Shown in pieces: positions 21,530-32,452 of a stretch of 64,000 bases of DNA; position 1 is the first letter of the stretch; every line of letters begins with the position of its first letter. Source of the stretch: Haliotis asinina. Lineage: Eukaryota > Mollusca > Gastropoda > Lepetellida > Haliotidae. The stretch is taken from NCBI RefSeq assembly GCF_037392515.1, contig NC_090291.1, forward strand, positions 18,999,501 to 19,063,500. Direction: 5' to 3'. Below the pieces are notes generated by a model that was not told where the DNA came from, searched no databases, and saw only the letters and a program-made list of their open reading frames with translations. Both the position numbers and the translations under genes were made by a program.

Positions 21530-22445
21530 CTCGGAAACTAAAATCGGCTGCAGCCCATTCTATCGCTTTCTCCCATGTAGAATCGACGACTGCTCTTGCA
21601 GGCGCAACGCGGACCCCAGAAATTCTACCAAACCCCGAATGTACATACCAAGCTACGAATATGGTGGCTAGAAGTAGACAGCGGTCTAGACATTTCGAAA
21701 GGTTTGTAACACAGCTATGTGGTGAAAAACTGTAACGAGGGTCAAGCTACCTGAAGAGAGTCACGTATGCATGGACGGCTTACTGAAGCTAACAAGTGTG
21801 TGTGTGTTTTTCCTGACGATGGACAGTCTTGATAGTTGAATTGTTGGTCTGTTCGACTGCATGGAAGACAAGTCTCCTCGCTCTCGCAAACCATGTTTCT
21901 TCCAAAGGTATTCCACCAGTTGCTTGCTGTCTAGCACACCAGAGAAATCGGAGAAATACAGCCCACAGCCGTGTACTAGTAGTGCTTTTTTTGGAATCGA
22001 CGTTTGTAGCTTGCCGAAGGGTATTTAGGAAACGTCTATCTTTGTTACGAATAGAGCGTATGCCTTCTCTTCCAGATATAGCACTTGCCTCTTTTCTTTT
22101 GCTTTCTTTTGGGTTTCTCTTTCTGTTCTGGTGATGGTGTTCAGAATTGCTTTGCGGTTGTCTCCACGTATTGCTGTTGTGTGTACAATATTTGTTTGCA
22201 TGTGTTTTAGGTGTGCCAAGCACTCTAAGACTTGTACTACGATGGAGATTCTGGAAACGAGTGGTGCCGAGCCTTCCGCTCCAATCGTACAGGATACTTA
22301 AGCATTCTTGCAAACGCAGTCTTTGCGTTGGAGGCAGCCAAACACCTACATATCGTCTACGAATGTAGAAAGCCTTTCCAAAGGTTGCAGATTGGTTTGA
22401 CTTAGATTGCCAGCAAGATATTGCCAGCGATATCCGACACAAGAT
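21530..22445 (-). other. Unrecognised long open region
   Basis: One minus frame is open for 217 codons (21789-22442), and an overlapping frame has a lysine/glutamate-rich helical stretch (TRTERETQKKAKEKRQ). I see no catalytic motif or splice pattern. It may be decayed transposon coding sequence associated with the neighbouring RTE remnant. No product is proposed. Confidence 0.25.
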
Positions 22446-22620
22446 TGTTGTCTACAGTATTTTCTAGGAGGTGATGTGCTCCTACAGACCTTTCGATAAC
22501 TTCGAAGTCCATTTCTCGTAAACTATTCGACCGATTAACCAAATGTGACCAAATTGCATGCATATCTGTACCAGTATAGACAAAGGTTTGGGAGAAGGCT
22601 CTTCTCCTACAAGAAGCTGA

Positions 22621-22665
22621 AGGGAGGGTGTAAATCCAGGTAGGGTGTAAATCCAGGTAGGGTGT
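22621..22665 (+). repeat. Short tandem repeat, 18-bp unit
   Basis: About two and a half copies of GTGTAAATCCAGGTAGGG. Confidence 0.8.
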
Positions 22666-23025
22666 ATGTCCCCATGATCCCCTTTTTTATACTGTATTGT
22701 CCTCTTTTATGACGTCATTAAATGATTGCATGTTATAGTTTCATACTACTGTTATAGCGTCTATTTCATGACAGCCATCATCCAAATATTTCTAAACTCT
22801 CCAAACTATGTAACTAAGCCACATGAGGCCTATTTGTTATTATTAAATCTGCATTCTTAATTTTTATCACTACAGTATCTTGTCAGCTACCTTGATCCTC
22901 TTTGTCACTTCCATTAATTACTGTATATGACATTTATTGCCTTTATGGGTCATCCCCCTTGGCTGTGTCACCACAGCAACTGTGGAAGGAAGTGCTATTG
23001 TTTCTCTGTCTATTGCTGTTGAAAA

Positions 23026-23125
23026 TTGTGTGTGTGTGTGTGTGTGTGTGTCTCTGTGTGTGTGTCTGTGTGTCTGTGTGTGTGCCTGTTGACACACACA
23101 CACACACATACACACATATACACAG
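23026..23125 (+). repeat. (GT)n followed by (CA)n microsatellite with hairpin potential
   Basis: GT-rich repeats (23026-23085) are followed, across GCCTGTTGA, by CA repeats. The two halves are complementary and could form a stem. The overlapping frames are artefacts. Confidence 0.95.
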
Positions 23126-23491
23126 TTTTCAACATATATATATATATATTCACATCTACATTAGTAGTGACTACTGAGGTCCGGTATTCCGACTGTCTGT
23201 GTAGGGACGACCTCGAGCAGGATTATGCCGCTCGCAGGAAAGGCCCTGGGGTTCAGCTGGAAGTCCGCCCAATTCATTCATGTCTTGTGTAAACAACTAA
23301 AGAGATGAGATTTGAACTCATCAACGTATTCATTTGTCTTCGTCAACGTGACGTTCGTCATAATCACGAGCTAAAATTCCCCGTCAACCACATATGAACG
23401 AGTTGACACTGCCTTTGATTCTCTAGTATTTCTACTGCTCACCGTCAACAAGCTTTAGATTTTAAATTTATTGACGTGTACTATGACAATT

Positions 23492-23560
23492 GCTTGCTCT
23501 CGTCACGACATAACTGAACTATTGCCGATGTGACGATAAATATTAACTTGCTCACTTATT
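23492..23560 (+). repeat. SINE tail fragment, third family
   Basis: CTCGTCACGACATAACTGAA then TTGCCGATGTGACGATAAAT matches fragments at 24488-24530 and 45385-45445. The order resembles the type A and B tails (GCTGAAATATTGC, then TGACGTTAAA), so all three probably share a 3' end. Confidence 0.6.
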
Positions 23561-24089
23561 TATGAGCGAAAATACATCAACATCTGCAATGACGTAATGT
23601 CATATCAAAAGACTTACATTTCAAGACAAAGCTTACCCTTTCTGTAAAGGCGTATATGTTTCTACAGCTTTGAAGTGAATAGGAACGTTCTCAGAAGAGT
23701 CAACTTGACAGATATACAATATCATTGCTTGATATTGATTTCTCTAAGCCACTCGTGTATTTTAAAAATCTTTTCTTGACTTTTGCGCCCTGAAGCGTTT
23801 CATATCTGTAGCACATCTAAAAATGAGCTCTATACAACAGAGTATGACCAGAGTGTATGACAGGGGGATGACTAGTCAATACCCCAGAAGCTTCAGCTAT
23901 TGGTGTCAACTTTCAACAAAGAATGCTTTTCAGAAGAAGTTTCGTCTCTCAGAAAAATGCTCATTATCTCGAATCTCAATTGCTGCTAAATATTTCATTT
24001 CAACAATACTGTTACATGACACTCAATATCAAATCGTAGTTGCGACGTCATTGATAAATTAACGTTGACGTAAGTTCCTGTTTACTTGT

Positions 24090-24262
24090 ACTGAGATCCG
24101 TCAAGATTCTTGTCAGAATAGGTCTTCAGCAACCCTCGCTTGTCATAAGAGGCGACTAACGGTATCGGGTGGTCCGATTCGCTGACTTAGTTGACACGTG
24201 TTCGTATCCGAATTGCATAGGTGTTCATAATGTTGAACACTGTATTGTTTGGTCCAGGGAGT
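24090..24262 (+). repeat. Type B SINE, 3'-truncated
   Basis: Runs from GATCCGTCAAGATTCTTGTC through GCGACTAACGGTATCGGGTG to TTGTTTGGTCCAGGGAGTG. It is followed immediately (24256-24312) by a reversed tail fragment (GGAGTGAGTTTATTTTCATG), giving an inverted junction. Confidence 0.8.
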
Positions 24263-24487
24263 GAGTTTATTTTCATGCCGCACTCCAGCATTATTCCAGT
24301 TAAATAGAGACGGCAAAGGCACTGAAGTCCCCATGGTCCCAAGTACAGTGAACTACTTTTAGTTCCTAGTGATTTATAGCCCGATTTTATTCTGTATTGT
24401 CTTGCATTATATTTTTAGTTTTTAGTTACATGCTATAAAATAGTAGTTTTATATATGTTTATATTAGTGATCTTTACTAATAAGTCT

Positions 24488-24530
24488 GTCCTCGTCACTA
24501 TATGGATGAAACATTACCGATATGACGATA
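24488..24530 (+). repeat. SINE tail fragment, third family
   Basis: CTCGTCACTATATGGATGAA and TTACCGATATGACGATAAC; see 23492-23560. Confidence 0.5.
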
Positions 24531-24737
24531 ACTACGAGGGCTGGTCAAAACGTTCTAAGCCTAGACTGGTGACACCAACCAATCTTAGGAGTGTTGGTGG
24601 ACAGTGCTCTTCATCAGCATTTCCATTTATCTTACACAAATAGATCAACTACTCCGAAAGCAACAGGTCCTTGAAGCATAATGGGGTATACGTACAGAAC
24701 AGCTGATTTGAGCTCGTCATTGACAAATACATGTATT

Positions 24738-24985
24738 TACAGACCGTTGGTTAGAATCTGCTGGTGAGATTCGCTGACTTGGTTGACTCATGTCATCAGT
24801 TCCCAGTTGCGCAGAACGATGCTCATGCTGTTGATCACTGGGTTGTCTGGACTAGACTCGATTATTTACATGCCTCCGCCATATAGCTGGAATATTGCTG
24901 AGTGCCTGACCACACGATCCCGTAAGTCGTCAGGCATGGGTTACTGAAGATCAATTCTGACCCAGATCTTCACCGGTCATGTAAT
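24738..24985 (+). repeat. Type B SINE fused to an inverted SINE head
   Basis: A plus-sense body reaches the tail as far as ATTGCTGAGTGC (24905). It then switches directly to a minus-sense head (CCTGACCACACGATCCCGTA to GATCTTCACCGGTC). The switch lacks the usual CTCA tail, so this is an inverted chimera. Confidence 0.85.
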
Positions 24986-24999
24986 CAGGAAGTTTTGAA

Positions 25000-25850
25000 T
25001 AAATTATGCTTCAGTCTACACAACCTCAAAAGCAAAATCAAACCTATAAAGGCATTCTCATTCAAATCTATAAAGGCATACCCATTCGCCTGGAGCGGTT
25101 CCCATGCATAACATACTTGTTATACATCCAACACAAACTTCAAATCAATATGTAAACTTACGTGCCGCCGTAGGCATCTTCTTGAATGAGACACATTTGA
25201 TTGTCAGCATTTGTTGCAAAGGTTTTTATTCAATGCCGATACTGAATTTGTACCTGTTTTCCGGTTTGCTATGATCAAGCCGGTGATTCTGTCAATCCAA
25301 ATTCGAGTGTTTACAAATCATTTGCTACATCAGGGTATTCAGATAGTGTTTGACTTATATTTTCATAAACATTTCTTTCGGCCAGCGATTACTGTGTATA
25401 TGAATTCCCTTTCCTGTGTTCATTCCGCCCTTTCTACATATACTATTAAAACGTAGAGGATACTCCATTTGCATGCATACTGTAGATAATGCATATGAGA
25501 AAACGTAATACATACTAGTATCCATGCACATGAAGCATTTACAAAGAAATCATTCGTTTCCTCCTTAGCTTCATCATTTGCATTTTATCAGTCTTGTAAA
25601 TACTTTTTGTAATGGCGTCAAATTCCTAGGGGGTATTTCTCACATATGTTCAATCGGTTTTGTTGCTGAAGAATGCAAAAGGAAACCAGATCAATGCTTC
25701 AAGGATCAACTTCAGATGGTTTAAACTGATCAAACAAGGTTGTTTCAGACCTACCATACCTTATTGACTGACAGTGTAGAGGCCAGATGCTTTATGAATG
25801 ACAAATTCTTAAACTGTCATGATGCGACGTTTCGGAAAAGGTGGTTAAGG
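25000..25850. other. No supported feature
   Basis: AT-rich sequence. An 81-codon plus frame (25211-25456) has no recognisable domain. Confidence 0.35.
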
Positions 25851-25852
25851 TG

Positions 25853-25925
25853 AGGTGAAATGGGGTTTAATGTCGTACTTAAGAATATTCGCTCATATAA
25901 GGACGAGTGTGTGTCTGAATCCAAT
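25853..25925 (+). repeat. SINE-like fragment
   Basis: GGGTTTAATGTCGTACTTAA, ATTCGCTCATATAAGGACGA and GTGTGTGTCTGAAT recall the body of a separate molluscan SINE-type repeat. Only one copy is present here, so this call is tentative. Confidence 0.35.
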
Positions 25926-26094
25926 TTCTGGTATGCACAAACATACAAATAAAGTGTCTTCCAAGCTTATTTTCCTAAAGTTGTCGAGATCAAAATCACG
26001 GTATGCCGATTTGTTCTTGTGAAAGACATATAGCTGCTGAGAAAGCTCCATATTGATTTTCATTTGACTGGCCAACATGTACCGAGTTTCCTCT

Positions 26095-26272
26095 AATAAA
26101 CGCCCGATTGTTTAATTTTTCAACAGACTTCCAGATGCTGCGCTTATTAGATGGGCGACGGTTTTTGCCCTTGCTGGATGTAAGTACCGAGGATGTTAGT
26201 GAGCATCCGGCGGTTATTAGAGGCCCGGTGCTTATAAGAGACCAGGTGTTTGTTAGAGGAAATACGGCACTA
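26095..26272. repeat. Block of degenerate TTATTAGAGG-type subrepeats
   Basis: Motifs of the form CGCTTATTAGATGGGC, GGTTATTAGAGGCCCGG, TGCTTATAAGAGACCAGG and GTTTGTTAGAGGAAATACGG recur at 18-20 bp spacing on the right. A TCTAATAAACGCCCG copy lies in the opposite sense at 26093. Clustered subterminal repeats of this sort are typical of DNA-transposon ends. The frames of 97 (plus) and 109 codons (minus) across it are probably not genes. Confidence 0.45.
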
Positions 26273-27411
26273 CCTGTGAAAGATAGTATTAAAGACAGCC
26301 AGGAGCGATTTTTGAGTAGGTGCATAAGTAGTTTAGAACCACATTACACTGGACCTCTTCACATTAAGCGGTGTTCAGAGAAGTGTTACCAAGTGGTATG
26401 ACTTGGAAAACTTCGGTGCAAGCGCCTGCTATATGGATTACATGGCTATGGAAGCAGGGAATCTGTATACGTTTTCAAGAAATAACCGATCTTAAAAGTC
26501 ATTTCAAATCAATAGATGGTTAATCCGCATTCGGTAACATTTAAAGCGAAAACTCTCAGTGGAGAAGTTACGTCGTGAGAAACAATAAAAAAAAGAGAAT
26601 TATTAACCAACAAATAAAGAAATTGTTAGCCTTGAGATGTGTCTTGTATGAGAAGTTCCTTGTTGTTTAATCATTCACATTCAAACTACGTCCGTACGAT
26701 TGATCAACCTAAGTGTTGAAAGTTCATTTTATGCGTGTCTGTAACCATAGGTGTAGGAGCAATTTAAAAGTTGCTGTCGGTGGTGGTGGGGCAAAATATC
26801 CGGAAGGAGGAAGGCTATAAACTATATTATGTATGTATAGACTATACTGTAATGTCAATGTATGATGTCACCTTGACTTAAATCCATGTTAGTAACAGTG
26901 TCAGCCTGACTGCCTCTACTTTCACTTTTAAGTGACAAGTAAGGAAGCGATAATCTTTGAAAGAATAACAAATTTCTGATGTAACCATCAACGAATTAGC
27001 AAATCAATACGAAATTTCAAGAGATATGACAACCACGCAATTTGGATCCAGAACTGCTTATTGAATATACGGTAATACCAGCAAACGCTTGCCACCAGAA
27101 ATCAGTTACCGGAAGTAAGCTGGGCAACCTCGCATATCGCAAGTTGGCGCGCTCAAAGGGAGCCGGGAACCAGTTTAATACCGGAAATAGCGTCTCGCAT
27201 GCCTTGGAGGCTCTGTCCAATAAGATCCATGAATAATCGATTAATGGTACAGTGACGACTTACGCCAAGGGGTATATTCGGAAGTAACTTCAAACCTCCA
27301 TTCTTCAGATATTGGTTTCTTGCAATAGTTTCTCAATAATGAGCAAACTAAGAACACAGTGAAGTGAAGCGAAAGCAGTGAAAGACAGGAAGTTTCAAAG
27401 TGAAGCCGACA

Positions 27412-27472
27412 TCTGGTGCCCCCAGCGGTGACATTGCGGGGATAAATTGCTAAAAGCGGCGTAAAATCACTT
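27412..27472 (+). repeat. Type A SINE, 3' fragment
   Basis: TCTGGTGCCCCCAGCGGTGA then TTGCTAAAAGCGGCGTAAAA. Confidence 0.75.
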
Positions 27473-27554
27473 ACTACCTATATCATTGAACAAGTGACCA
27501 CCTGTTATTTTTTTTATCTTTTGAAGGAAGCAGACAAAATATACACATCCCTTG

Positions 27555-27732
27555 CAGATCATGGTTAGAACAGGTCTTCAGCTATCCAAGCTTGTCGTAA
27601 GAGGCGACCTACGGGATTGTGTGATCAAGTTGGCTGACTTGGTTGGCATATGTACCCTACTTGCCTAGAACGATGCTCATGCTGTTAATCACTGGATTGT
27701 GATTATGATTGCAAAACTAAACTCACTCGTTT
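27555..27732 (+). repeat. Type B SINE, internally deleted near the 3' end
   Basis: Body from GGTTAGAACAGGTCTTCAGC to GCTGTTAATCACTGGATTGT. It then jumps to GCAAAACTAAACTCACTCG without the usual 80 bp between. Confidence 0.85.
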
Positions 27733-27847
27733 CTCGTTTCACTCGACAAATCTATATTGCATATCGGAACGAAATAATGACTCCACAAATCGATCTCCCA
27801 CATCACTATAATATTGAATACAGGTCTCTTCGTGGTATGTACAGATA

Positions 27848-28934
27848 CGAGGGGATGTCAGTAGGTTTTGAGCTTTGCATAGAAAAACACAAACTATTGG
27901 TATGAACCACATTTATTTTTCAACATAGTCCCCTTGTGAGTCAAGACACTTGTTCCATTTTTTCTACCAGTCGCTGATGCCATCTCTGTAGGAGGCGCCA
28001 TTTTGGTCCTCAAACCAAGCCTCAGTAGCAGCAATAAGCTCATTATCATCCTGAAATCTACGACCACACAAGTGTTTCTTGAGATTTGGGAACAGATGGT
28101 AATCACTTGGTGCCATTTCTGGAGAGTAGGGGGGATGCGGCAAGATTTCGTACCCGCATTCCTGGACAGCAGCGGCTGCAACGCGAGAGGTGTGTGCTGG
28201 AGCATTGTCTTGATGCTTGACATGTTTCCATTCCATGGATTCTTGTTTGCTCTCAGGATCATAGTGGTGGATCCAGGTTTCATCACAGGTTACTAGCCTA
28301 AAGTGAAAATCTTCTGGATTCTTGCTGTATCTGGTTAGCATGGAGCTGCTTATGGTGACCCTTGTTTGCTTCATTTCATCTGTAAGCATTCTTGGCACCC
28401 ATCTTGCGCACACCTTAGACATGACGAGATGTTCATGAAGAATTGTGTCGATGGATCCGTGTGAAATGCCCGTGGTCTCCTCCAGCTCGTGGAGTGTGAT
28501 TCGACGATTTTCCAGCACAAGTCTATGCACTCTGTCAATGTTTTCCTGACTAGTGCTTGTTGTTGGGCGACCTAGACGGGCGTCATCTTCAAGACTCTCT
28601 CTACCATGCTTAAATTCATTGACCCATCGTTTGATGGTAGCAGATGAAGGGGAAGACTTCCCATAAACTGCTGAAAGCCTTTCTTCAATGTTCTTCGCCG
28701 CGTTTCCTTCAAGAACTAAAAACATAATTACTGCTCTATACTCAATTTTATTCATTTTCACTGCTGTGAGGGGGTCTCTTTCTGTCAATGTGAGCTGTTC
28801 AATACATTCTGAGAGTAGGATACCAAAACGTATATATCACATCAGCTACACCCCAAGGTTCAATGTCGTACCATAGGCTGTGACACCTGGGTATGAAAAA
28901 TGCTCAAGGCTCAAAACTTATTGACATCCCCTCG
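27848..28934 (-). mobile_element. Mariner-family DNA transposon, 1,087 bp, internally deleted
   Basis: Inverted ends CGAGGGGATGTCA with similarity over about 30 bp are bounded by TA on each side (27846-27847, 28935-28936), the standard Tc1/mariner target duplication. The element encloses a minus-strand mariner transposase pseudogene. Full-length mariners are near 1.3 kb, so roughly 200 bp is missing, matching the deletion seen in the coding region. Confidence 0.95.
27913..28755 (-). pseudogene. Mariner transposase with in-frame catalytic-core deletion and late nonsense codon
   Basis: The frame starts MNKIEYRAVIMFLVLEGN. It has the N-terminal helix-turn-helix region (SATIKRWVNEFKHG, EDDARLGRPTT), the WVPRML linker, CDETWIHHYDPE with the first catalytic Asp, DNAPAHTS with the second, and YSPEMAPSDYHLFPNLKKHL with the third. 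The last two Asp are 34 residues apart, as in mariner D,D34D enzymes. Between the first and second Asp only 24 residues remain, where about 90 are usual, so the core is collapsed. A TAG at 27964-27966 stops translation before the conserved GDYVEK end, whose normal stop would be 27913-27915. The protein cannot be an active transposase. It could still bind its ends if expressed; that is inference. Confidence 0.95.
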
Positions 28935-29087
28935 TACATATATCAGTGTGGTATGCAATTCCGGTGTCAGAATCCAGCGCTATTGCACAATACTGTGGTT
29001 TTATAAATCTGTTTCAGCACAAGATTATGCATGTTCATGATTACTCATATGACTATTCACGTAGTATAGAACAAGATCACTGAACAA

Positions 29088-29485
29088 GATCTGGGTTAGA
29101 ATTGATCTTCAGCAACCCAACCCGTTTACTGAATCAATCAAAACATGTCACTTAAGTCAATCATTCCGTAATAAAAACGTGTTTGGGAGTTTTGTGCAAA
29201 CATCCTCATTTGGGTTTTATCCTTATGGGTTTTCGTCCTAGAGTTTTTTTTATTACCTAAGGTGGCTTTTGTCCATTGGGGCTTTTGTCCACTGGGGCTT
29301 TTGTCTTACAATCGGGTGGTCAGACTTGCTGACTTGGTTGACATATTTCATGTCAGTCACTGGATTGTCTAGTTCAGACTCGAAGATAAACAAACCGTCG
29401 ACATATAGTTGAAATATTGCTCAGTTCGGCGTTAATCCTTAGCAAAGAATAACATTGCTGATCGTGGCATTAAACAACAAACAGA
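29088..29485 (+). repeat. Type B SINE interrupted by ~190 bp
   Basis: The head (GATCTGGGTTAGAATTGATC, 29091-29110) breaks off at about 29125. The body resumes at about 29310 with ATCGGGTGGTCAGACTTGCT and ends in AAACAACAAACAG. The insert carries GGGTTTTATCCTTATGGG, GGGTTTTCGTCC and two copies of TGGGGCTTTTGTC, a short-period repeat of its own. Confidence 0.8.
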
Positions 29486-29984
29486 TATCAGTGCTGACAC
29501 CGGGAGAGTGTCTTGTTCTACAGGTGGGGTTCGCCCTTCACACATTGCACATAAAAATATGCGATTACAACGCTACATGCGCTCTGCCATTCTGCAACAA
29601 AACAAATGTGTGACACAACAGAACACACACCGATTTTATTGAATCTAAAAAATGTTTGTTAATTTGACATTATTTCTCCTGCTGCTATGTTGACCGACAC
29701 AAAAAAATATACGCTGCTCAGCAAATGCTGACACCCAAGGACAGAGGTTAACCAGCAGATATAGACAAATACAGATATGTTAGAAAGCAATGCGTTTGCA
29801 ATAGCTTTGATCTCCATTTTTCATTCAAAAACAATTGTTGTCTCCACTTCTCAGGGGAAAACGTTTGTCGTCTGCAGGTCAGTTCATTCAGCTGGGAGTA
29901 TTGACTACTGACTGACAGATGAAGGCCAGGTGAGGGTATGACATAAAGACCCCCAACAGCTTTAAGGACATGATACGCTACAAT

Positions 29985-30095
29985 GTGTGGTACAATGTGT
30001 GGTACAATGTGTGGTACAATGTGTAAAGCCCATTTTTGGTGTCCCCTAGATCTTGCTGGAATATTGCTTAAAAACAAAACTCTCACACGCACTAG
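29985..30095 (+). repeat. Type A SINE fragment with expanded 12-bp unit
   Basis: The body motif GGTACAATGTGT is repeated four times in tandem (29990-30025). AAAGCCCATTTTTGGTGTCC and GCTGGAATATTGCTTAAAA follow. Confidence 0.85.
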
Positions 30096-30099
30096 ATAT

Positions 30100-32440
30100 G
30101 TCACTCTGGTGATCGTGTAAGGTGTGGTGGGTGAATGATTGGAGGATCTACGCATTTTATAGTCGCTGTTAATGTTCTGGACCTTCACGAGGCTATGCTT
30201 CAGGGGTTTATTTGTCTGTAAAAAGGTTTTAGAAACGTACAGGAAATATCCATGAGGAGCTGGATATGTTATAGATTGTAAGTTATAGATTGCCATAATA
30301 TTGTTTGGTAATGGCGTATTCATACCAGGGCAAACTGATTCTGAAGCTCAATGCAACAAGGTTAACGGACGAAATTCCCTGTCTGGAATTTTAGCCATGT
30401 CGCAGAGCGGCATCTCCCTGATGCGACCTGATGACCTCACAGAACAAAATATCCAAAAGAAACCCCAAGGGCGAGTGCATTTGCCATGCGCGAAAACTTC
30501 ATCTTAAACAACAAGCACTGAAACAACTTCAAGGAAGAAGCATACCACAATTCCTATACGGGAGGTTGATACATATGTTTGTCACTTTCCATCTTTTTCT
30601 GTGTGCTTTCTTATTTTTGAATTATCAGTTGAAATCCTCGTTCTTTTGTCCTGTTGATGTGTTCATAGACGTCCTTTGGGTCTCCCGCACAATCAAAGTT
30701 CTTCCACATTTTTCTGAATTTCGTCGTTTTGTTCGATTATCACATTTCCATAACAACTTGTCCGAAATTCGAGGATCAGACAGACAGACATAGATACAGA
30801 CAGACAGAAAGTTATTTATTCAGCATAAAGGCCACTTGCCCAAAATACAGACATATTGACATTTAAACTCTGCGCATTGCAATATGAAACCATGGAATAT
30901 TAATATATATGGGTTATCTATTACTGCTCTCAACGATTTGCTGGATCTTACATAAACGTAAGGAGAACTTTATCATCTTACTCATGTCTTGAGCTGATAT
31001 TGACAAATGTAGTATCAGAATTACATGTAGACATGCCCGGTACATCATGACGCAATTGACGTTATTGTTCACAGATTAATAATACATTTATTCATTCTCA
31101 ATGTAATACTTCACTTGTCTTAATCAATACTGACACAACCTATTTTTATACAATGTAGACAGTTACTACATCTAAAACTGACTAAAACAACCTTAAACTG
31201 TAATGTAAGGATAACACAAGATATGTTTCCACTTCTTAAAGATATTTAAACTGTTTATGTGAAAAAAGAATATGACAAACCATCAGCTTGCATATGCCAT
31301 TCTTGCTGAAGATTATTAGCTAATCTCTGACAGAAGGTACCAATGAACATGTCAGCATCATCCACTTCCTAAGATGCCCATATAGAACCAAATCCACAAT
31401 TTGAATAGAGTATTCTTCACATGACTAGCCAAAGTGATTCTGTCTCTCTCATCTAATGATAAAAGTATCCTGTAACACTGATAATGTAGACGAGATTAAT
31501 CAATATGCATTAATTTACACCACTATTTGACAGCCCTTGTCATATAGGATAACTGCAGAGGCATCCTGCCACACTCACCCAAATTCCAGGATCACAACCA
31601 AAGAGATACCTGGATTCGAACCCATGTCAGGCTCTTATGTCTAAGTGCCTCAGATCACATGTTAACCTGTGGCTCGTCCTATGAAAAACTGTGAAATATA
31701 ATTTATAAACATAAGCATGATCAAATGCCTGCGTATATCTTACCCGGATTCACCTAAAGATCACCCGTCACATCACTGGGGTTAAAGCAGTACACCGAAT
31801 GCTGTCGTGAACACAGTTATAAGGCCGTCCTGAATACTCACGATAGATTACCCTCCCGGAAGCCACATCTTGTGGTGTCAGTTCTAGCTTACCAACAAAA
31901 CTACAAAATATATACATATGTACAGTTTCGTGCGCGTCTAAAAACCGATGTGTATGTAATACAGCATGACAATAATGGTATATGATAGCCATTGTTGTCC
32001 CGAAAGAAAGAAGATATCCAAAACTCGAACATGTTTTTTTTTCAGACTGGTTACATTAATAATACATTAGAAATCGAGTTAATAAGGAATCATGCTATTA
32101 CATCCTTGATTGAACATACACAACGTGGGTCAAACTGTTTATATTTAGGGGATAACTGTACCTCTAGGCTACTCCACTGCCCCACAATCCACAGAAAATG
32201 CCTGACAGTAACATGACGATTACCTAACTGTTTTCCATTTGATTAAATATCTGTTAAGTCCAACTGTTAGGTCATAAAGGGACAATACTATAAGTCTAAC
32301 TTAAATCTCCATTTTTGACCAGTTAATAGATACAGATCGATGACTATCACATGACATGGGCAATCACATGACGTTTCATGCTGTATGTCTAAATGCCTGT
32401 TGTCCACACTCCTCATCGTCACAAGTTCAGATAGTGACTC
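30100..32440. other. No well-supported gene; gene B 3' flank
   Basis: AT-rich, with a CAGA-rich run at 30775-30810 and a possible tRNA-like minus fragment (GGATTCGAACCCATGTC at 31614). One minus stretch near 31840-31895 has both an AG acceptor and a GTGAGT donor around an open frame (KLELTPQDVASGRVIY). It could be a small exon, but no homologous support is seen. Confidence 0.3.
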
Positions 32441-32452
32441 ATCTTTCAACCT

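Noticed and set aside
22902..23292. Cys/Val-rich frames near the GT/CA repeat
   Set aside because: Low-complexity repeat translation with no domain.
27017..27236. Paired 64- and 67-codon frames on opposite strands
   Set aside because: No family recognised, no splice evidence, and mutual antisense overlap suggests chance or an unknown repeat.
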